From Quercus robur (Eukaryota; Streptophyta; Magnoliopsida; Fagales; Fagaceae), in NCBI RefSeq assembly GCF_932294415.1, contig NC_065537.1, forward strand, positions 64,184,290 to 64,248,289: a stretch of DNA of 64,000 nt. Reading direction: 5' to 3'. Below, piece by piece: positions 24,178 to 36,050 of the stretch. The notes under the pieces were generated by a model. The model was not told where the DNA came from. It saw only the letters and a list, made by a program, of their open reading frames with translations, and did not search any database. A program made the translations under genes and the position numbers. Numbering within the stretch: the stretch's first letter is position 1; the number at the start of each line of letters is the position of its first letter.

Positions 24178-24545
24178 GTAAATTATAAATTACACCTTTA
24201 GGAGTTTTTGGATTTTACACATTGTAATTTTACCATTTGAATTTTATCCTCTGAAGTTTAAGATTGTTTGGATTTTATATTTTAACGTTTCAAAACTTGG
24301 ATTTTACCCTCTAAAGTTTCCCTCAAATTTTGAAATTTTAGAGTATAAAATTCAAACATCCCAAATTCTAGGGAATAAAATCTAAAAATCACTAAAATTT
24401 AAGGGGTAAAATCTAAATCCTGAGACATTAGGGTGTAAATTCCAACTAATCCCAAACTTTAGGAGGTAAAATCCAAATTTTGAAATTTCAAAGTCTAAAA
24501 TCCAAACACCTCCAAACTTTATAGGTGTGATTTGCAATTTATCTA
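24178..24545. mobile_element. Foldback MITE with long inverted arms
   Basis: The left arm (TAAATTATAAATTACACCTT, TAGGAGTTTTTGGATTTTA) and the right arm (AAATCCAAACACCTCCAAAC, AGGTGTGATTTGCAATTTA) are inverted copies. The inside is made of short degenerate repeats of 'aaatccaaa/tttggatttta' type. It is about 120 bp upstream of the mtACP start codon, so it may lie in or next to the promoter. No target duplication was settled. Confidence 0.7.
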
Positions 24546-24559
24546 ATAAATAAATAACT

Positions 24560-26225
24560 TTGTTTCTAAATTACTATTTTTTTTATATTAAAAAAATACA
24601 TCTATTAGAAAACTTTGGTAAATTACCCACTGAAATTTAACATTGATGTTTGAGAAATGCTACGTACACAACACTTTCACAACAAATCTTAAATGACAAG
24701 TTATTACAGATTATTATTGGTGGGACAAAAAAATAATTTCAGTAATATATTTAAATTAGAACTAATAACAACTAGCCACCTATGAATTGTTATGAAAATG
24801 TTGTGGACGTAAATAATTATTTTAATAATTTTCAGAAAATGAATTATTTTTTGAAAAGTATTTTCTATGTTTCAAAATTTGCATCCATTTTATGTATTTA
24901 CAATACATAATTACATCTATTTGTAAGCATCATTTAAAGATGCCAAAAAGGTCAAAACATGACATTTTATTGGAATGTTATTTCTCATTTAAACTGACAC
25001 TCTATATATCTCTTTATTTATTTTGAAAAGCCATATATATCTCTTTATCTTAGAATAGCAAAACTGAGTCTATTGGGATGTTATTTTTTATTTGAATTCA
25101 ACTAAACCTTTTGTCAAGTTAAAGAAGATTACAAAAAATCAAGATCGTTTAGAATTGTACGATCCTGAATGATCGTAGCGATTCTACTAAAGATCTTTGA
25201 AAGACCCGGATCGTTTTGGGCAAGTAAGATCATAAAATTGTAAGAGCGTATGATCCAAATCGGGATTTCAACAACCATGGCATTGCCTAAGCATGGTCGA
25301 CAACTACAACCTGATTTGGTCTCTTGTTTAGAACCCACAATTTATTTTTTGTTTCTCATTTTCTTCCCATTTCTAGGTTATTTCTCATCTTGTGTTTTGT
25401 TTTTTTTAATCAAAATGCATCAGTTGGTCACTGCTTGCTATTCTAACACATTCATCCATTACTATTAAACTGGGGTTTTTTTTTTGGACTGTGAGAACGT
25501 TAAAAAAAAAATTAGGGAATATGAACGCATTTGATTTTTTTTTTTTTTTTTGACTTGAGTTTTGAAATAGAGATGGTAGAAGATTACTCCAACTTGTGGA
25601 ATTGCTAAAATTTAAATTAGTAAATTCTATACAAATTTCCTATAAAATCTCTTATATATACAAGTATACAATATTCACTAGAACTTCATTGTGGGATCCC
25701 TTAACGAGTAGTAAATAATAGAGCCGGTTCTACCATACAGGCAACCAAGACATTGGCCTAAGGCCCACAAATAAAAAAAAAAGTCCATATCTTTAAAAAA
25801 ATAATAATAATAAAATAAAATATTATATTATATAAAAAATTATAATCTCTTAAATGTTGTCCACTCTGTTAATTTACTCCATCTGCGGATTCTCAAAAAA
25901 ATTTACCCCATTTGCGTCGCTGGTTGTAAAATTTTTTGATCTCCTAAGAAGATGAAAATACTCTTTCATTATCTAATTTATCCCTAAAACAAAAGGCAGA
26001 AAAAACAAAAACAAAAACAAAAACACACACTTTCCATCTTGATTCTTGAAAAAATCATACCCTCACTTTCCCTACTCTCCATTATTTCTAAGCTTTCTGT
26101 GAAAGCAATAGAGTTGAATCTAAGGAAATCTCATCAAAACAGAAGAAAGTCACTGCAGAAGCTACTGCTACTACTGTAGAAACTACTGCTGCTATTGTAG
26201 AAACTGAGGATAAGAAGAAGAAAGA
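24560..26225. other. AT-rich intergenic DNA with unidentified repeats
   Basis: No gene recognised. A stretch near 25135-25260 is rich in GATCG/CGATC words and may be a repeat fragment. A piece starting near 25729 (GAGCCGGTTCTACC, GGCCTAAGGCCCAC) resembles the ends seen again at 34.6 and 35.2 kb. 26100-26225 reads as Thr/Ala/Glu-rich text on the plus strand but has no family match. Confidence 0.45.
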
Positions 26226-26445
26226 TGTTACAAAGCTACAGACTGTTTAGTATTTTGTTGTAAACTACTCGTAGTTTAGGAGCTAATTTATACATAGTGG
26301 ATTGCAGCTGTCAGTTTATTAGTTTTGAGGCAGAGTTAGTTAGTACAGGTATATATATATATCTTTGTACACAAACAATAATGAATTGAATCATTCAGTT
26401 TTTCCCAATTCAGATTTCATACTTTCTTCGTAGTTGCTCATCAAT
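26226..26445 (+). mobile_element. Possible Copia-type LTR and primer-binding site
   Basis: The stretch begins near TGTTACAAAG. It has TATA-like text (GGTATATATATATATC), a polyadenylation-like AATAATGAATTGAATC, ends near GTTGCTCA, and is followed by TCAATTGGTACAGTG. That resembles the TTGGTATCAGAGC initiator-Met primer site of Copia elements. No partner LTR or pol domain is adjacent, so this remains tentative. Confidence 0.35.
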
Positions 26446-26657
26446 TGGTACAGTGTGGATTGCTCTCCTTTCATCTTAATCTCCGGTTAACTTTTATTGC
26501 CTCTCAATTTCTTTTTGTTCTTGTTGCTCAACGAAAAACTTTCTCCGTTTATTTTTTATTCTCTGCTTAAGTAATGAATGAAAGTCAAAAGAATTTTATT
26601 CTTTCTGGTCCTTTAATATCATCCATTTATTTAGTTTTTAATTTTTTTTTTTCCTTT

Positions 26658-27912
26658 TGTTGAGGTCTAAAAAAAAGGGGTCATAGTGAAATAAGCCCAA
26701 AAAAGAACAAGTCCAGCCCAAAAGGAAAATTCAAGCTGAGCCCAAAGAAATAGATACGGGAGACCCATGAGGGAATAAAAGAAAGGCCCAGAGGATCCTG
26801 AAGCCTAGAAAAAAAAAAAAAAAGCATCCAAAAAAAAGAGGACCACGGCAAAGTATAAGAAGCAAGGATCCTCAGGAACCATCAATAAGCACGGATCCCT
26901 TCAGGCACAAAGAAAAAGGAAGAATGGGACAGATCGATAGAAAGAAGACAGAAGAAGAAAACAAGAAATAAAAGCAAAACGCGAGCGACCTCTCATGGCA
27001 CAGACAAAAAAGGCCTCGGGGAACCAAGACAGGGAAGAAGAATGATAACAAACGACTTTCAAAAATGGCAGAACAGGATTCCGCCCAAATGGGAAAGAAA
27101 AGGAAAAGTGGAAGACGCCAGAAATGGGGATGCCGAGAAGGGCATACCTCAGCACGTCCCAAAGAAGATGGCCAACCAGAAGCTTTCAAAAGAATCAGAA
27201 CTGAGAGAAGGAAAGAATGAGAAGAAACGGAAAAGGGACTTACCGAGACGATGGAGACAGGACATGCTCTGTTTGCAAAAGAGCAAAACAGGGGAACCAA
27301 TGGTTCCCCGGGAAGCCCAGAAAACTCCATTATAAAAGGAGGGGATGGATTGTGAAGAAAAACAGCGAAAGAGAGTGAGAAAGAAAGAAGAAATTCTCTA
27401 GAAAAAGAACTATCAGAAAAATCAAGAGTGAAGAGAAAATATTAAGGGAAAACAAATATTGCTTCCCGGTATCCTGTAAAAGCCACTATTGCACATACTC
27501 GGATTCAACGAGAATCAAATTTTGCAAGTTTTGAAGGCTGAAATAGTCATTCAAGACTGCAATTTTTGAGCTTGATTGAACCTTGTATCACGTCCTAGTG
27601 AGCTTTCTGTAATCAAACAGATAATGTATTAATGAAACATTGCTTCATATTTCCCAGGATCCCCACAGCACTAATTTTATCACTTTGTTAATCCTGTTTC
27701 TTTCCTTCTGAATTTACCTTGTTAATTTTTGGCACTCTACGATATCCTTGTTTGTCATTTTCTTTATATTGTCAGGAGTACTCTCTGCATTTCACTTGAT
27801 TCTTAAACAGCTCGTTAGCTGCGGTGAGTCAAGGCCCGGTCCACCAAATCCTCCTTTTCATTTAGGCCCGGGATCCTTGGGCCTGAGTGTCACGAAAAAG
27901 GGCACTCTCACA
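26658..27912 (+). mobile_element. Solo LTR (copy A) with 5-bp target duplication
   Basis: About 1255 bp starting TGTTGAGGTCT and ending GGCACTCTCACA, flanked by CCTTT on both sides (26653-26657 and 27913-27917). The perfect 5-bp duplication with TG..CA ends marks an LTR left after recombination between the two LTRs of a full element. A TATA box (TATAAAAG, about 27333) lies in the second half. The same LTR occurs inverted at 37207-38491. The open frames inside on both strands are by-products. Gypsy or Copia origin cannot be told from the LTR alone. Confidence 0.93.
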
Positions 27913-28284
27913 CCTTTTAATCTCCAAACTGAGCAGTTTTCACTAGTTATTTTACTCTTTGTTAGTACTGTACTCCTATCCTATGATCCTATCAGGTCCT
28001 TTACACATTACACACTATGTACGCAAGGCAAGTTACTATAATCCATCTTCTACCGCATCATCTCTTATCAACTATGAGTTATCAAATCTATTAAATTGGT
28101 AGTTATAAAAAGAAAAAAATTAAATTAAATTGGTCAACCAAAACGTGCTTCGATGACTATGTGTACCATTTTATCACATCTAATAATTAGATTTTCACTT
28201 TCATTTTGCCCTTTTTTACATGTTTTTGTTTTAATTCAACTTTTAATGATACAGAATGTGTAGGTAGATAGGCATTACAAGACC

Positions 28285-28505
28285 ACCTGATTGAAGAAAT
28301 AGCTTAGTGGTAGGAAGTTCTTATGTCTCATCACCTTACCAGTTTGAAGTTGTGAGTTCGAGTAATGACAAACTCCATTATTGAGCTCCACTATTACTTA
28401 AGTGGTCCCACACCATGTCAAATTCGAGTTTAAGTGGGTCGGGACAATGACCCCACCTGCAGATTCCTTTTTCTATTAAAAAATAAAAAAAAATTAAAAA
28501 AAAAA
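28285..28505 (+). mobile_element. SINE-like element, second type
   Basis: Has a box A-like ATAGCTTAGTGGTAGGAAG and, about 45 bp on, a box B-like GTGAGTTCGAGTAATG, then a body of about 110 bp and an A-rich tail (about 28478-28505). This is the layout of a plant SINE. It does not match the family at 3.87 kb. Target duplication not found. Confidence 0.6.
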
Positions 28506-28742
28506 GGAAAAAAGAAAAAGAAAGAGGATAGGTATTGCAAGGGTAATGGTATAATGCCTATCAACTTATAGGAAGCTTTTGGGCCTGCGGCTGTTTTATA
28601 GGAATAATTATGGAGGCTGTATTTGTAAATTTTAGCCCGAATTTCAAATTAGCCCAATTGAAAACCTAACTGGGCCATCTACTCATTCAAATCAATATTT
28701 GAAACCCATCAAGGCTGCTGGTTTAGCTGGCTTTGTAACTTA

Positions 28743-29231
28743 GGGTATGTTTGGTACACTGAATGGAGATTACGATAGGAATTGTAATCTTTATTACTAG
28801 GAATAAAATATGTTGTAATGTAATAACTAAACCTATTCATTAGTTTGGTTGTGAGTTATAACATTAGAATGAAATTTAACATTTATATTAGGAAATTTCT
28901 TATTCATACAATTATATCTCCTTAAAATTTGTTATTTTTAAATTTAAGAGAGATATGTGTTATTTTTTATGATTTTTTATTTTTATAATTATTAGATATA
29001 TATGGAAAGTTTATTTACTTGGAAATATATTAAGTTTTGAAATTATTACACTTACTAAGGAATAGCTAATACAACCTCTTAAAGAGGAATAACTATTCCT
29101 TATTTTGAATAATAGCTATTCATAAGGAATGATTATTCCTTGTAATAAAAACATAACCAAACTAAAGAATAACTAAACTATATGAATAACTATTACATTA
29201 CAGAGCCTATTACAGTCTACCAAATATGCCC
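28743..29231. mobile_element. Tourist-like MITE with TTA duplication
   Basis: Ends GGGTATGTTTGGTA and TACCAAATATGCCC are inverted repeats with 1 mismatch. The flanking trinucleotide TTA is present on both sides (28740-28742 and 29232-29234), typical of PIF/Harbinger-derived MITEs. About 490 bp, no coding content. Confidence 0.82.
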
Positions 29232-29395
29232 TTACCGTTCTTTCTAAAGACAACATTTTTCGAATTTCCAAGTAATGGCTTTTCATATGATAACTATATA
29301 TGTGAATTTGGTTTTTGCTTTTTTCTAAAACTTATTTAGGTTTTTTTTTTTGAGCTTAATCTTTTAAACATGACCCTTTTTTGTACGAATATATT

Positions 29396-29775
29396 TGGGT
29401 AAACTAGGTATTTGGTTTTTATCATTTACAATATATTTTAATTTGATCCTAACCTTTCAATTGTGTCGATTTGATCTCTAAACTTTCAGTGTTGTGTCAA
29501 TTTAGTCCATGCCATTATTTCTTGGATGGAAATTGATAATGTGACTAGTGGCAAAAAAAAAAAAAAAAAAAAAGAGTTTCCGTTGATGTGGTAATAAACT
29601 AATTTTTTTTTTTTTTAGTTGTTTGACACGTCAGCAATTTTTATCTAAAAAATAATGATAAGGGCTAAATTAACATAGTACTTAAAGGTTAAGGACCAAA
29701 TTGACACAATTGAAGGGTTAAAGACCAAATTGATATATAGTGTAAAGGACATAAACCAAATATGTAGTTTACCCA
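29396..29775. mobile_element. Foldback MITE with arms over 100 bp
   Basis: The left end TGGGTAAACTAGGTATTTGG and the right end CCAAATATGTAGTTTACCCA are inverted copies, and the similarity continues inwards (CAATTGTGTCGATTTG against CAAATTGACACAATTG). About 380 bp. Poly-A and poly-T tracts sit in the loop. No target duplication identified; long arms suggest a Mutator-like derivative. Confidence 0.8.
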
Positions 29776-30194
29776 GTAATTTTAACCATTTTTAGCAAAA
29801 TAAGAAAATTAGCAACTAATTCAATCTAAATGCGCACTTTATATGCCTTTTGGCTACTTGGAAATACCTGCAATACGAAAGTACCATATGTTCTTGACCA
29901 AGAGTCTAGGACTTTAGGAACATATTGGATCAAGGCAGCCTGAAGTTATTGCCTCCTTGATTCCACAGTCTAATACTTATGGAATGCCATGAAAACAATG
30001 ACTTGGAGGGATTGAGATAAAGGTTACTCTAGCAAGACAGACATTTAAAGATGAACTGACGCATTGATTCATGCTTTAACTTGGTCTGGGGTAAGAAAGT
30101 TTTTTGGTAATAACTTAGCCTTGTAATACATGTTGTAATGTTTTATTAATAAACTATCCACCTAGCTTGAACACTTGCATATAAATAGGTCGTT

Positions 30195-30371
30195 TTTTTG
30201 GGTGCGTTTCTTTTGGGGGAAAATGATTTCCTGAAATCATTTTCCCCCAAACCCGCATGTTTGGCAGCAACGGAAAACGAAATTTTCCGGAAAATAATTT
30301 CCTGTTGACCAACATTTACTCTTTTGACCCGGAAATGATTTTACACTCTCATTTTCACTTCAAATCATTTC

Positions 30372-30439
<68 letters not shown>

Positions 30440-30960
30440 AGATCGACGAGCGGCGCGATCGACAAGCGGTGCGATAGTCCGATGAGCGCGCTTGTCTATC
30501 GACGAATGGCGCGATCGATGAGCGGTGCGATCGTCCGACGAGCGCGCTCATTGATCGCGCCGCTCGTTGGACGATTGCACCGATCTCGCCTCCGATCTCG
30601 CCTCCGCTCGATCTCACCTCCGCTCGATCTCGCCTTCACCGCGCGATCTCATCTTCTCCTCCGTCGCGCAATCTCAATTTGACTGGATTTGGTGAATTTT
30701 TTTGGTGGGTTTTGTTTCTTTTGTGAATGAGTGTGGAATTGATTCATTATCTACATGTTTACAGTTGAGGTAGTGTATGGAAAATTGGGTATGTAAAGCA
30801 TTTTCTGTAAAAATGTTTGAATGAACCAAACACCAGAATTGATTTTCCGTAAAACAAATTTTGTGGCAGCCAAACACATGAAAACATTTTTCTTTCCGGA
30901 AAATAGCATTTCCGGAAAATGGAATATTTTCTGGAAATGCTTTTACACGAACCAACAGCC
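30195..30960. mobile_element. TIR-like element with (GA)n and GC-rich core
   Basis: The outer parts carry matching text in opposite orientation: GGGTGCGTTTCTTTTGGGGG with GGAAAATGATTT on the left, and CATTTCCGGAAAATGG with GCTTTTACACGAACCAACAG on the right, plus several TTTCCGGAAAA palindromes. The core is a GA microsatellite (about 30375-30436) followed by about 240 bp of GC-rich CGATC/GAGCG repeats (30437-30675). That is far richer in G+C than anything else in the window. No transposase seen. The exact ends are uncertain. Confidence 0.5.
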
Positions 30961-31482
30961 TTTGTCTCAAATAGGTCAGGGAGCTGAGTGGCACAAAGAA
31001 GAATATGTAAGAACCAATGATCAATCTTTTCCTGTCACCTTGGATTTGGGTTCATAACTACTGGAATCCTTATTCTGCCTCCACCATTTTCTTTTGTGTA
31101 CTTGCTTTACGTTCTTCTCTAAGCCATTCCTCATGGATTCATCTCATGATGGCAAATTGGCAATGCAACTACTTCTTAAATTTAGGTAAAGGGAATACAG
31201 GACAACACTTTTAAGAATTGTGCCATGACTTGAATGACAAATAATCTTATATTTGTTAACCTTACCATGAAAAAGACTCCATACTTCGTAGCAAATATGG
31301 AGGATTATTTTCCAAGTAAAAAAACCTTCCATACGATACAAGTAAAACATGACTTGTATGCCCTCAGATTCATTGTTGGTTCTTATGCACAAACTAATTT
31401 TCATCTTTTTCATTCTTACATGGTGAGAATAGCAATTGAATCATGAGTTTTTCCCTGCCTTGGTGTGTTAGAGATAGTGGCT

Positions 31483-31568
31483 TATATTCTAAATGAAAAG
31501 TACCACTGGTTTCAAGTTTAGAGGCTATATTCTAAATGAAAAGTACCACTGGTTTCAAGTTTAGAGGC
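31483..31568. repeat. Perfect tandem duplication of 43 bp
   Basis: The 43-bp unit starting TATATTCTAAATGAAAAGTA and ending AGTTTAGAGGC is present twice in direct succession (31483-31525 and 31526-31568) without differences that I can see. This implies a recent slippage or an assembly duplication. Confidence 0.9.
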
Positions 31569-32732
31569 CTTATGGACGAAGTGTACGGAGAGTAGCATAG
31601 CCACGAAATGTCATTGTAATTTCCCATTTGAGAAATTTCAATGTTTGGGATTAAGATTTCTTTATAGGAACTATAAAGTTATTGTAAAACTCTTTATCTT
31701 CTAATAGTGAATTTTCTACTGCTCGCTTTCTTGGATATAGGTACTTTGCCGAACTATATAAATTTGTGTTATTTTTTTATTTACTAATATTGCTAAGGTA
31801 TAAGATCTTCAAAAAAAAATTGCTGATAGGCTGGCCTAGAGTATCACAATTCCTTCCCTACAATTAGTTTTTTTTTTTTTTTTTTTTTTTTTGGGATAAA
31901 ATACAATTAGATTATTTGTGCCGCTGTAAAATCAAATGTGAAGAAACAACATCCTTCTAAAAAAAAAAAAAATGTGAAGAAACAGCAGTATACATCAAAA
32001 GCACACAGAAGATATTGCCACCTAAAAGGGTGGAAAAAACATTGAAGAATTTGAAATCAAAAAGTTTCTTACACACGAAAGTCAAGAAACTAAACGATGG
32101 GATTTTTTTCTTTCTTAAATGTGTAAATAGAAAATGGGGTTGCCAACTAAAACCACCTAAAAGGATGCATCCATCATGTCAGATACACTTTATCCTTCCA
32201 ATCAGCATATAGGAGAACCAAAATGAAATAAATTTTTTTTTTAATAAAAAGATAAATAACTTTATTAAGATAAAAATAAATTTAATATATTTTGAGCATA
32301 GCCGACTCAATGATATTTGAATCCTCTTCCGTCTAAAATGAAATAAGGTTGAATCCAAGCCAAGGGGGACACGTACGTCTGAAGTCAAACAGAACAAAAT
32401 TTATAGGTGATGGTGGTGTACTACTGTAAAAGCGTTGATTGACATTTAATTACGTGAGCATTTGACAGTGGGCGATATTAGCATTGGAATAAATGATCTC
32501 ATTAAAAAGGGATCAAATAAAAGGTGAGTAGGTGCCTTAAACAATATTGTTTCCTATTATCTTCAAACCTTAAATATTGACTTCATTATTGAAAATATCT
32601 CTTTTATTTGCCAAGTGATTAATATTTGCTTGTATTTACCAGTTTTTTTTTTGGTAATAACATATATTTTAATTATATCTAAATATATTTGTACAAGTTT
32701 TTATATTTTCAAAATATCAATATAGAGGTTTC

Positions 32733-32764
<32 letters not shown>

Positions 32765-32868
32765 TATCAATATAGAACAATTTTATTTAATATTAGTAAA
32801 TTAGTTTAATTCATCGATTTAATATATTTATATTTGTGTAGGTTTAGAGCATAAAGTAGTGATCCTAA
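31569..32868. other. Intergenic DNA, no gene seen
   Basis: AT-rich, with a poly-T tract (31870-31892), a poly-A tract and a TA microsatellite (about 32733-32767). The small open frames near 32.0-32.4 kb have no family resemblance. Confidence 0.45.
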
Positions 32869-34388
32869 TCTATATATAAAATAATAGGTGAAGCAGAGAG
32901 AGTGTGAAATTGAATTCCAAATTAGAACTCTAATTTTGTGCCATGTGTCTAGAATTTGAAATTGAAGTTGAATTTTGCATTATGTGGCTAAATGTATGTG
33001 GGCTCATTCTCATTAAAACCACTTCTATGTATCGGGTCAAGTGAGTTACTGTGCTAATTAAGTTTTTTCTTGATTTTGTAGTCAAACGTGAAAACCAAAG
33101 AGATTAATATCGGTGATAAGAACTTGGTTTGGGTATATTGCATAATTTCCAAAAAGATAGCAAAGCCAGAGTTTGCATCTTGTTATAAATTGCTTACAAA
33201 GTTCGCATCTTTACATTTGCACTGAGTTTTGGATTAAAGTGCTTTCTTCTTAGTTCTGGCACTGGGTTTTGTTTACTATTCACTTACAAAGTTTGCATCT
33301 TTACATTTGTTATAAATTGCTAATATGTGATTAGATGCACATTATGCCTAAAATTCACTATCCTTATATTTGGCTTTTTGTTCAGGTTTGGCACCTATAA
33401 AATGAAGAAAGCACTGCTGTGGATCGATGGATGATACTTTTTGCAGGCTGCAAAGGAACTTAGTGATCAATGGAATCTCACGCGAATTGGAGAGGACCCG
33501 GCTGTAGATGTCTGGATGGCAGATGTGAGTCACTATATTTTTAAAATGTTCAGTGAAGGTAAAGGTTATGAATAATGTAAATTTTCCGGAGAAAGATTTA
33601 TTATTCTATATTTATGCAAGTTTGGTCGCCTTCTTGGAGTGGATCACTCCATCCTATCTTTCTATTGGAATTTTTTATTCAGATTGTTACAATTTAATTC
33701 GAAATTTTATTTGAATTTTCCTATTGTTGTTACTATCATATATTATCATTCCAGTTATTCAATTAGAATCTGAAATTGGAGTCCAATTTTACTATACACG
33801 TGTACAATCTAATTATTTTTAATTTAGCTGTCATGTGCAGAAGCCAATGAGATGAAATTAATAACACATTAAACACTCATGCTTTGGGAATTGATAGTAC
33901 CAATCTAAATCCATTGGACCTACTTCGTGATAATACAACTACGAAGGATGTATAAAAACACGCACAAACCCCTCTCTCTATAAAAAGAGATTGGAGAGAA
34001 TTTCTTTTATCAGCTATGGAACTTCAGAGGTTTTTTCTTCACACAAATGCCCATCATGTTACAAAATGACCCATCGTAAAACTACAAAATGAGTACAACT
34101 CTGAGGGTTTTTTTTTTTTTTTTTTTTTTTTAATTTAAAATTTTTTAAGCTGCGAAAATTTCAATCACCAATAGAGATTGAAGATTCAAAAGCGTGAATG
34201 GATCTTTTAGATAAACATTGTCACCAAGGTTCATCTTTCTGTGTAAAATACATATACTGCTAAGTTTTGTTAATGAAATTTTCTGGTTAATAATATGAAT
34301 TTAGACTTAACTGAGCCTTTTAAACATGAATAAACTCATGATTAATAATATATCCATTCCCGTGCGGTAGCATGGGGCTACATACTAG
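32869..34388 (+). mobile_element. Non-autonomous Helitron carrying a captured exon
   Basis: The left end TCTATATATAAAATAATAGG has the 5'-TC of Helitrons and follows an A. The right end is ..CATACTAG followed by T, giving the A|T insertion site. Eleven to twelve bases before the terminal CTAG lies a hairpin, CCCGTGC-GGTA-GCATGGG (about 34359-34376, one wobble/mismatch), the rolling-circle termination signal. About 1520 bp, no Rep/helicase coding. Inside it, at 33447-33524, is an exon-like segment with splice sites, as expected of a Helitron that picked up host gene sequence. Confidence 0.85.
33447..33524 (+). pseudogene. Captured gene exon inside the Helitron
   Basis: Exactly 78 nt, 26 codons open in phase 0, bounded by acceptor tttttgcag|GCT and donor GCAGAT|gtgagt. 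The translation is AAKELSDQWNLTRIGEDP then AVDVWMAD, hydrophilic and protein-like. The upstream 250 bp reads like intron (T-rich with repeated 'tttgcatctttacattt'). I cannot name the source gene. Without flanking exons it is a fragment, not a gene. Confidence 0.55.
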
Positions 34389-34539
34389 TGTTTAATAAAG
34401 GTTGTAAAGTGTGCTTCGATCAATTAGGTTCTATTGCTATTTACGTTAAAATTTATTTTATTCTAGTTAAATTTATGTTACCAAAACTTGAATACAAAAT
34501 TAATTAGTAGTTTTGCATCTTAAAAAGTATGAAATGTAT

Positions 34540-35190
34540 ATTTAAAATGAAATTAATTATAAAATCAAGAGTTAAAGAAATATTATTTAATTAATATTTA
34601 AATATAAAGAAAGTCTCCACTTAAAATTATTGCTTTAGGCTCCAAAATACATTGAGCCAACCCTGATACCAGTCAATTATAAACCAATAATGCATATTTT
34701 TTTTATTATTATAAACAAGTAGTAATATTTTTGCAATAATTCATGGGTTTGCATCTATAAATTCCTTGTCGTTGTGCATGTCTTTTTTTGGTAAAAAAAA
34801 AAAAAAAAGGATTGACTCAATACAATTTGAAGCTTAAAGCAATAATTTTAAAAAGGTATTAATTAATTAAAAATATTTAATTAATAATATTACATCTCAA
34901 TACAGTATTTAAATACTTTTTTTCTAGATATACAAAATTACTAATTAAGTTTTTTCTATTTAAATATTACTAACTTGTTATTTTCTATGAGTAATATTGT
35001 TAAATCAAATAATTTAAAATAGTATTTTATCCATGATAATTTTTTTGAAAAGTTATTTATGCCAAAACAATTATTGGGATGAAGCCTTTTTCTATTGATA
35101 AGGGACTATTTTGGGACTTTTTCTTTTTATTGGGATATTGGTCTTTTCAGTGGAAGCCTTTGGCCTAGGCTTAGAGGCCGCCCTAATGAG
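34540..35190. repeat. Inverted pair of element ends
   Basis: 34560-34670 (..ttaaaattattgctttagg, ctccaaaatacattgagcc) and 34809-34910 (ggattgactcaatacaattt, gaagcttaaagcaataattttaa) are inverted copies around a 130-bp centre. Further text to 35186 (GGCCTAGGCTTAGAGGCCGC) resembles the piece near 25.73 kb. This is probably decayed transposon ends of one family. Confidence 0.5.
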
Positions 35191-35222
35191 GAAGTATCTC
35201 TTTTAGAAGTATTACAAGTTTA

Positions 35223-35362
35223 GGGTCCGTTTGTTACTGTTGTTTAAACAACAATTTTCAGTGTTTAAACAATAATACACCTATTTTCACACAGTTTTTC
35301 ACCTATACGTATTTCCAAAAAATACAAACAATGTTACTAGAATAATATTACCAAACGGGCCC
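35223..35362. mobile_element. Short Tourist-like MITE with TTA duplication
   Basis: Only 140 bp. Ends GGGTCCGTTTG and CAAACGGGCCC are inverted repeats with one mismatch, flanked by TTA on both sides (35220-35222 and 35363-35365). Confidence 0.82.
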
Positions 35363-35416
35363 TTAGGGTTCAAAAAGATCAACATTACTTCTGAAATTGG
35401 CCTAATCAACCTAGGT

Positions 35417-35900
35417 ATTGTTTTTAGAGATACTATTGAAGCCAGGTTGGGAGTGATGGTTCACAACTATCAAGGACAGATCTTACCTTCCTTATCCAAG
35501 AAAGTCAGGTTTCCACCTTCCACAGATGTTGTTGAAGCTTTGGCGGCAGCTAAACTATCCTCTTTGCTCATGACTATAGTTTTTCTTCTATTATCCTTGA
35601 GGGGGGATCCTGAAGTTGTTATCAAGGCTCTGAGAAGTGAAGATGAGTCTTTTGCTACCTTTGGTCATTTACTTTCTTCCATTAAACCTACTAAAGATTC
35701 CTTCTGTCTTATCTCTTTTTTCTCGTAGTTGTAGAACATGCAATGATATGGCTCATAATCTAGCTAACACATGTGAGACATGTTAGTGATTTTTCAGTGT
35801 GGATGGAGGATATTCCTTTACACCCTGTAATGTACTTCTTATTTATTATGGCTAATTTTTTAATGAAAGTTCGAGGTATTTCCTCTATTAAAAAAAAAAA
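35417..35900 (+). mobile_element. Very short LINE 3' end (RNase H) with duplication
   Basis: The 484-bp insert reads MGVMVHNYQGQILPSLSKKV, VVEALAAAKLSS, GDPEVVIKALRSEDESFATF, FGHLLSSIK in the plus strand. This is the RNase H tail of LINE ORF2, with a frame break near 35570 and a poly-A tail at 35889-35900. The direct repeats AACCTAGGT at 35408-35416 and 35901-35909 mark the target duplication. Confidence 0.88.
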
Positions 35901-35986
35901 AACCTAGGTTCAAAAGGTAGAAGGAAGTCAAGCCCAAATTTCACTCTTCTTGTTAAATAGAAGCTAATGGTATACTTTGAAAAGAA

Positions 35987-35987
<1 letters not shown>

Positions 35988-36050
<63 letters not shown>
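35988..36050. repeat. Compound (CT)n(AT)n microsatellite
   Basis: About 19 CT units followed directly by about 12 AT units. Confidence 0.95.

Noticed and set aside
25135-25260. GATCG/CGATC-rich stretch as a regulatory island
   Set aside because: Short and irregular; more like a decayed repeat, with no defined ends.
26872-27330. 152-aa minus-strand frame and overlapping plus-strand frame
   Set aside because: Lie wholly inside solo LTR copy A; copy B holds matching antisense frames (37.6-38.5 kb), so these are LTR sequence and not genes.
30257-30682. 141-aa frame with Arg-rich end
   Set aside because: Runs through the GA microsatellite and the GC-rich repeat; the opposite strand is also open, as expected of symmetric repeats.
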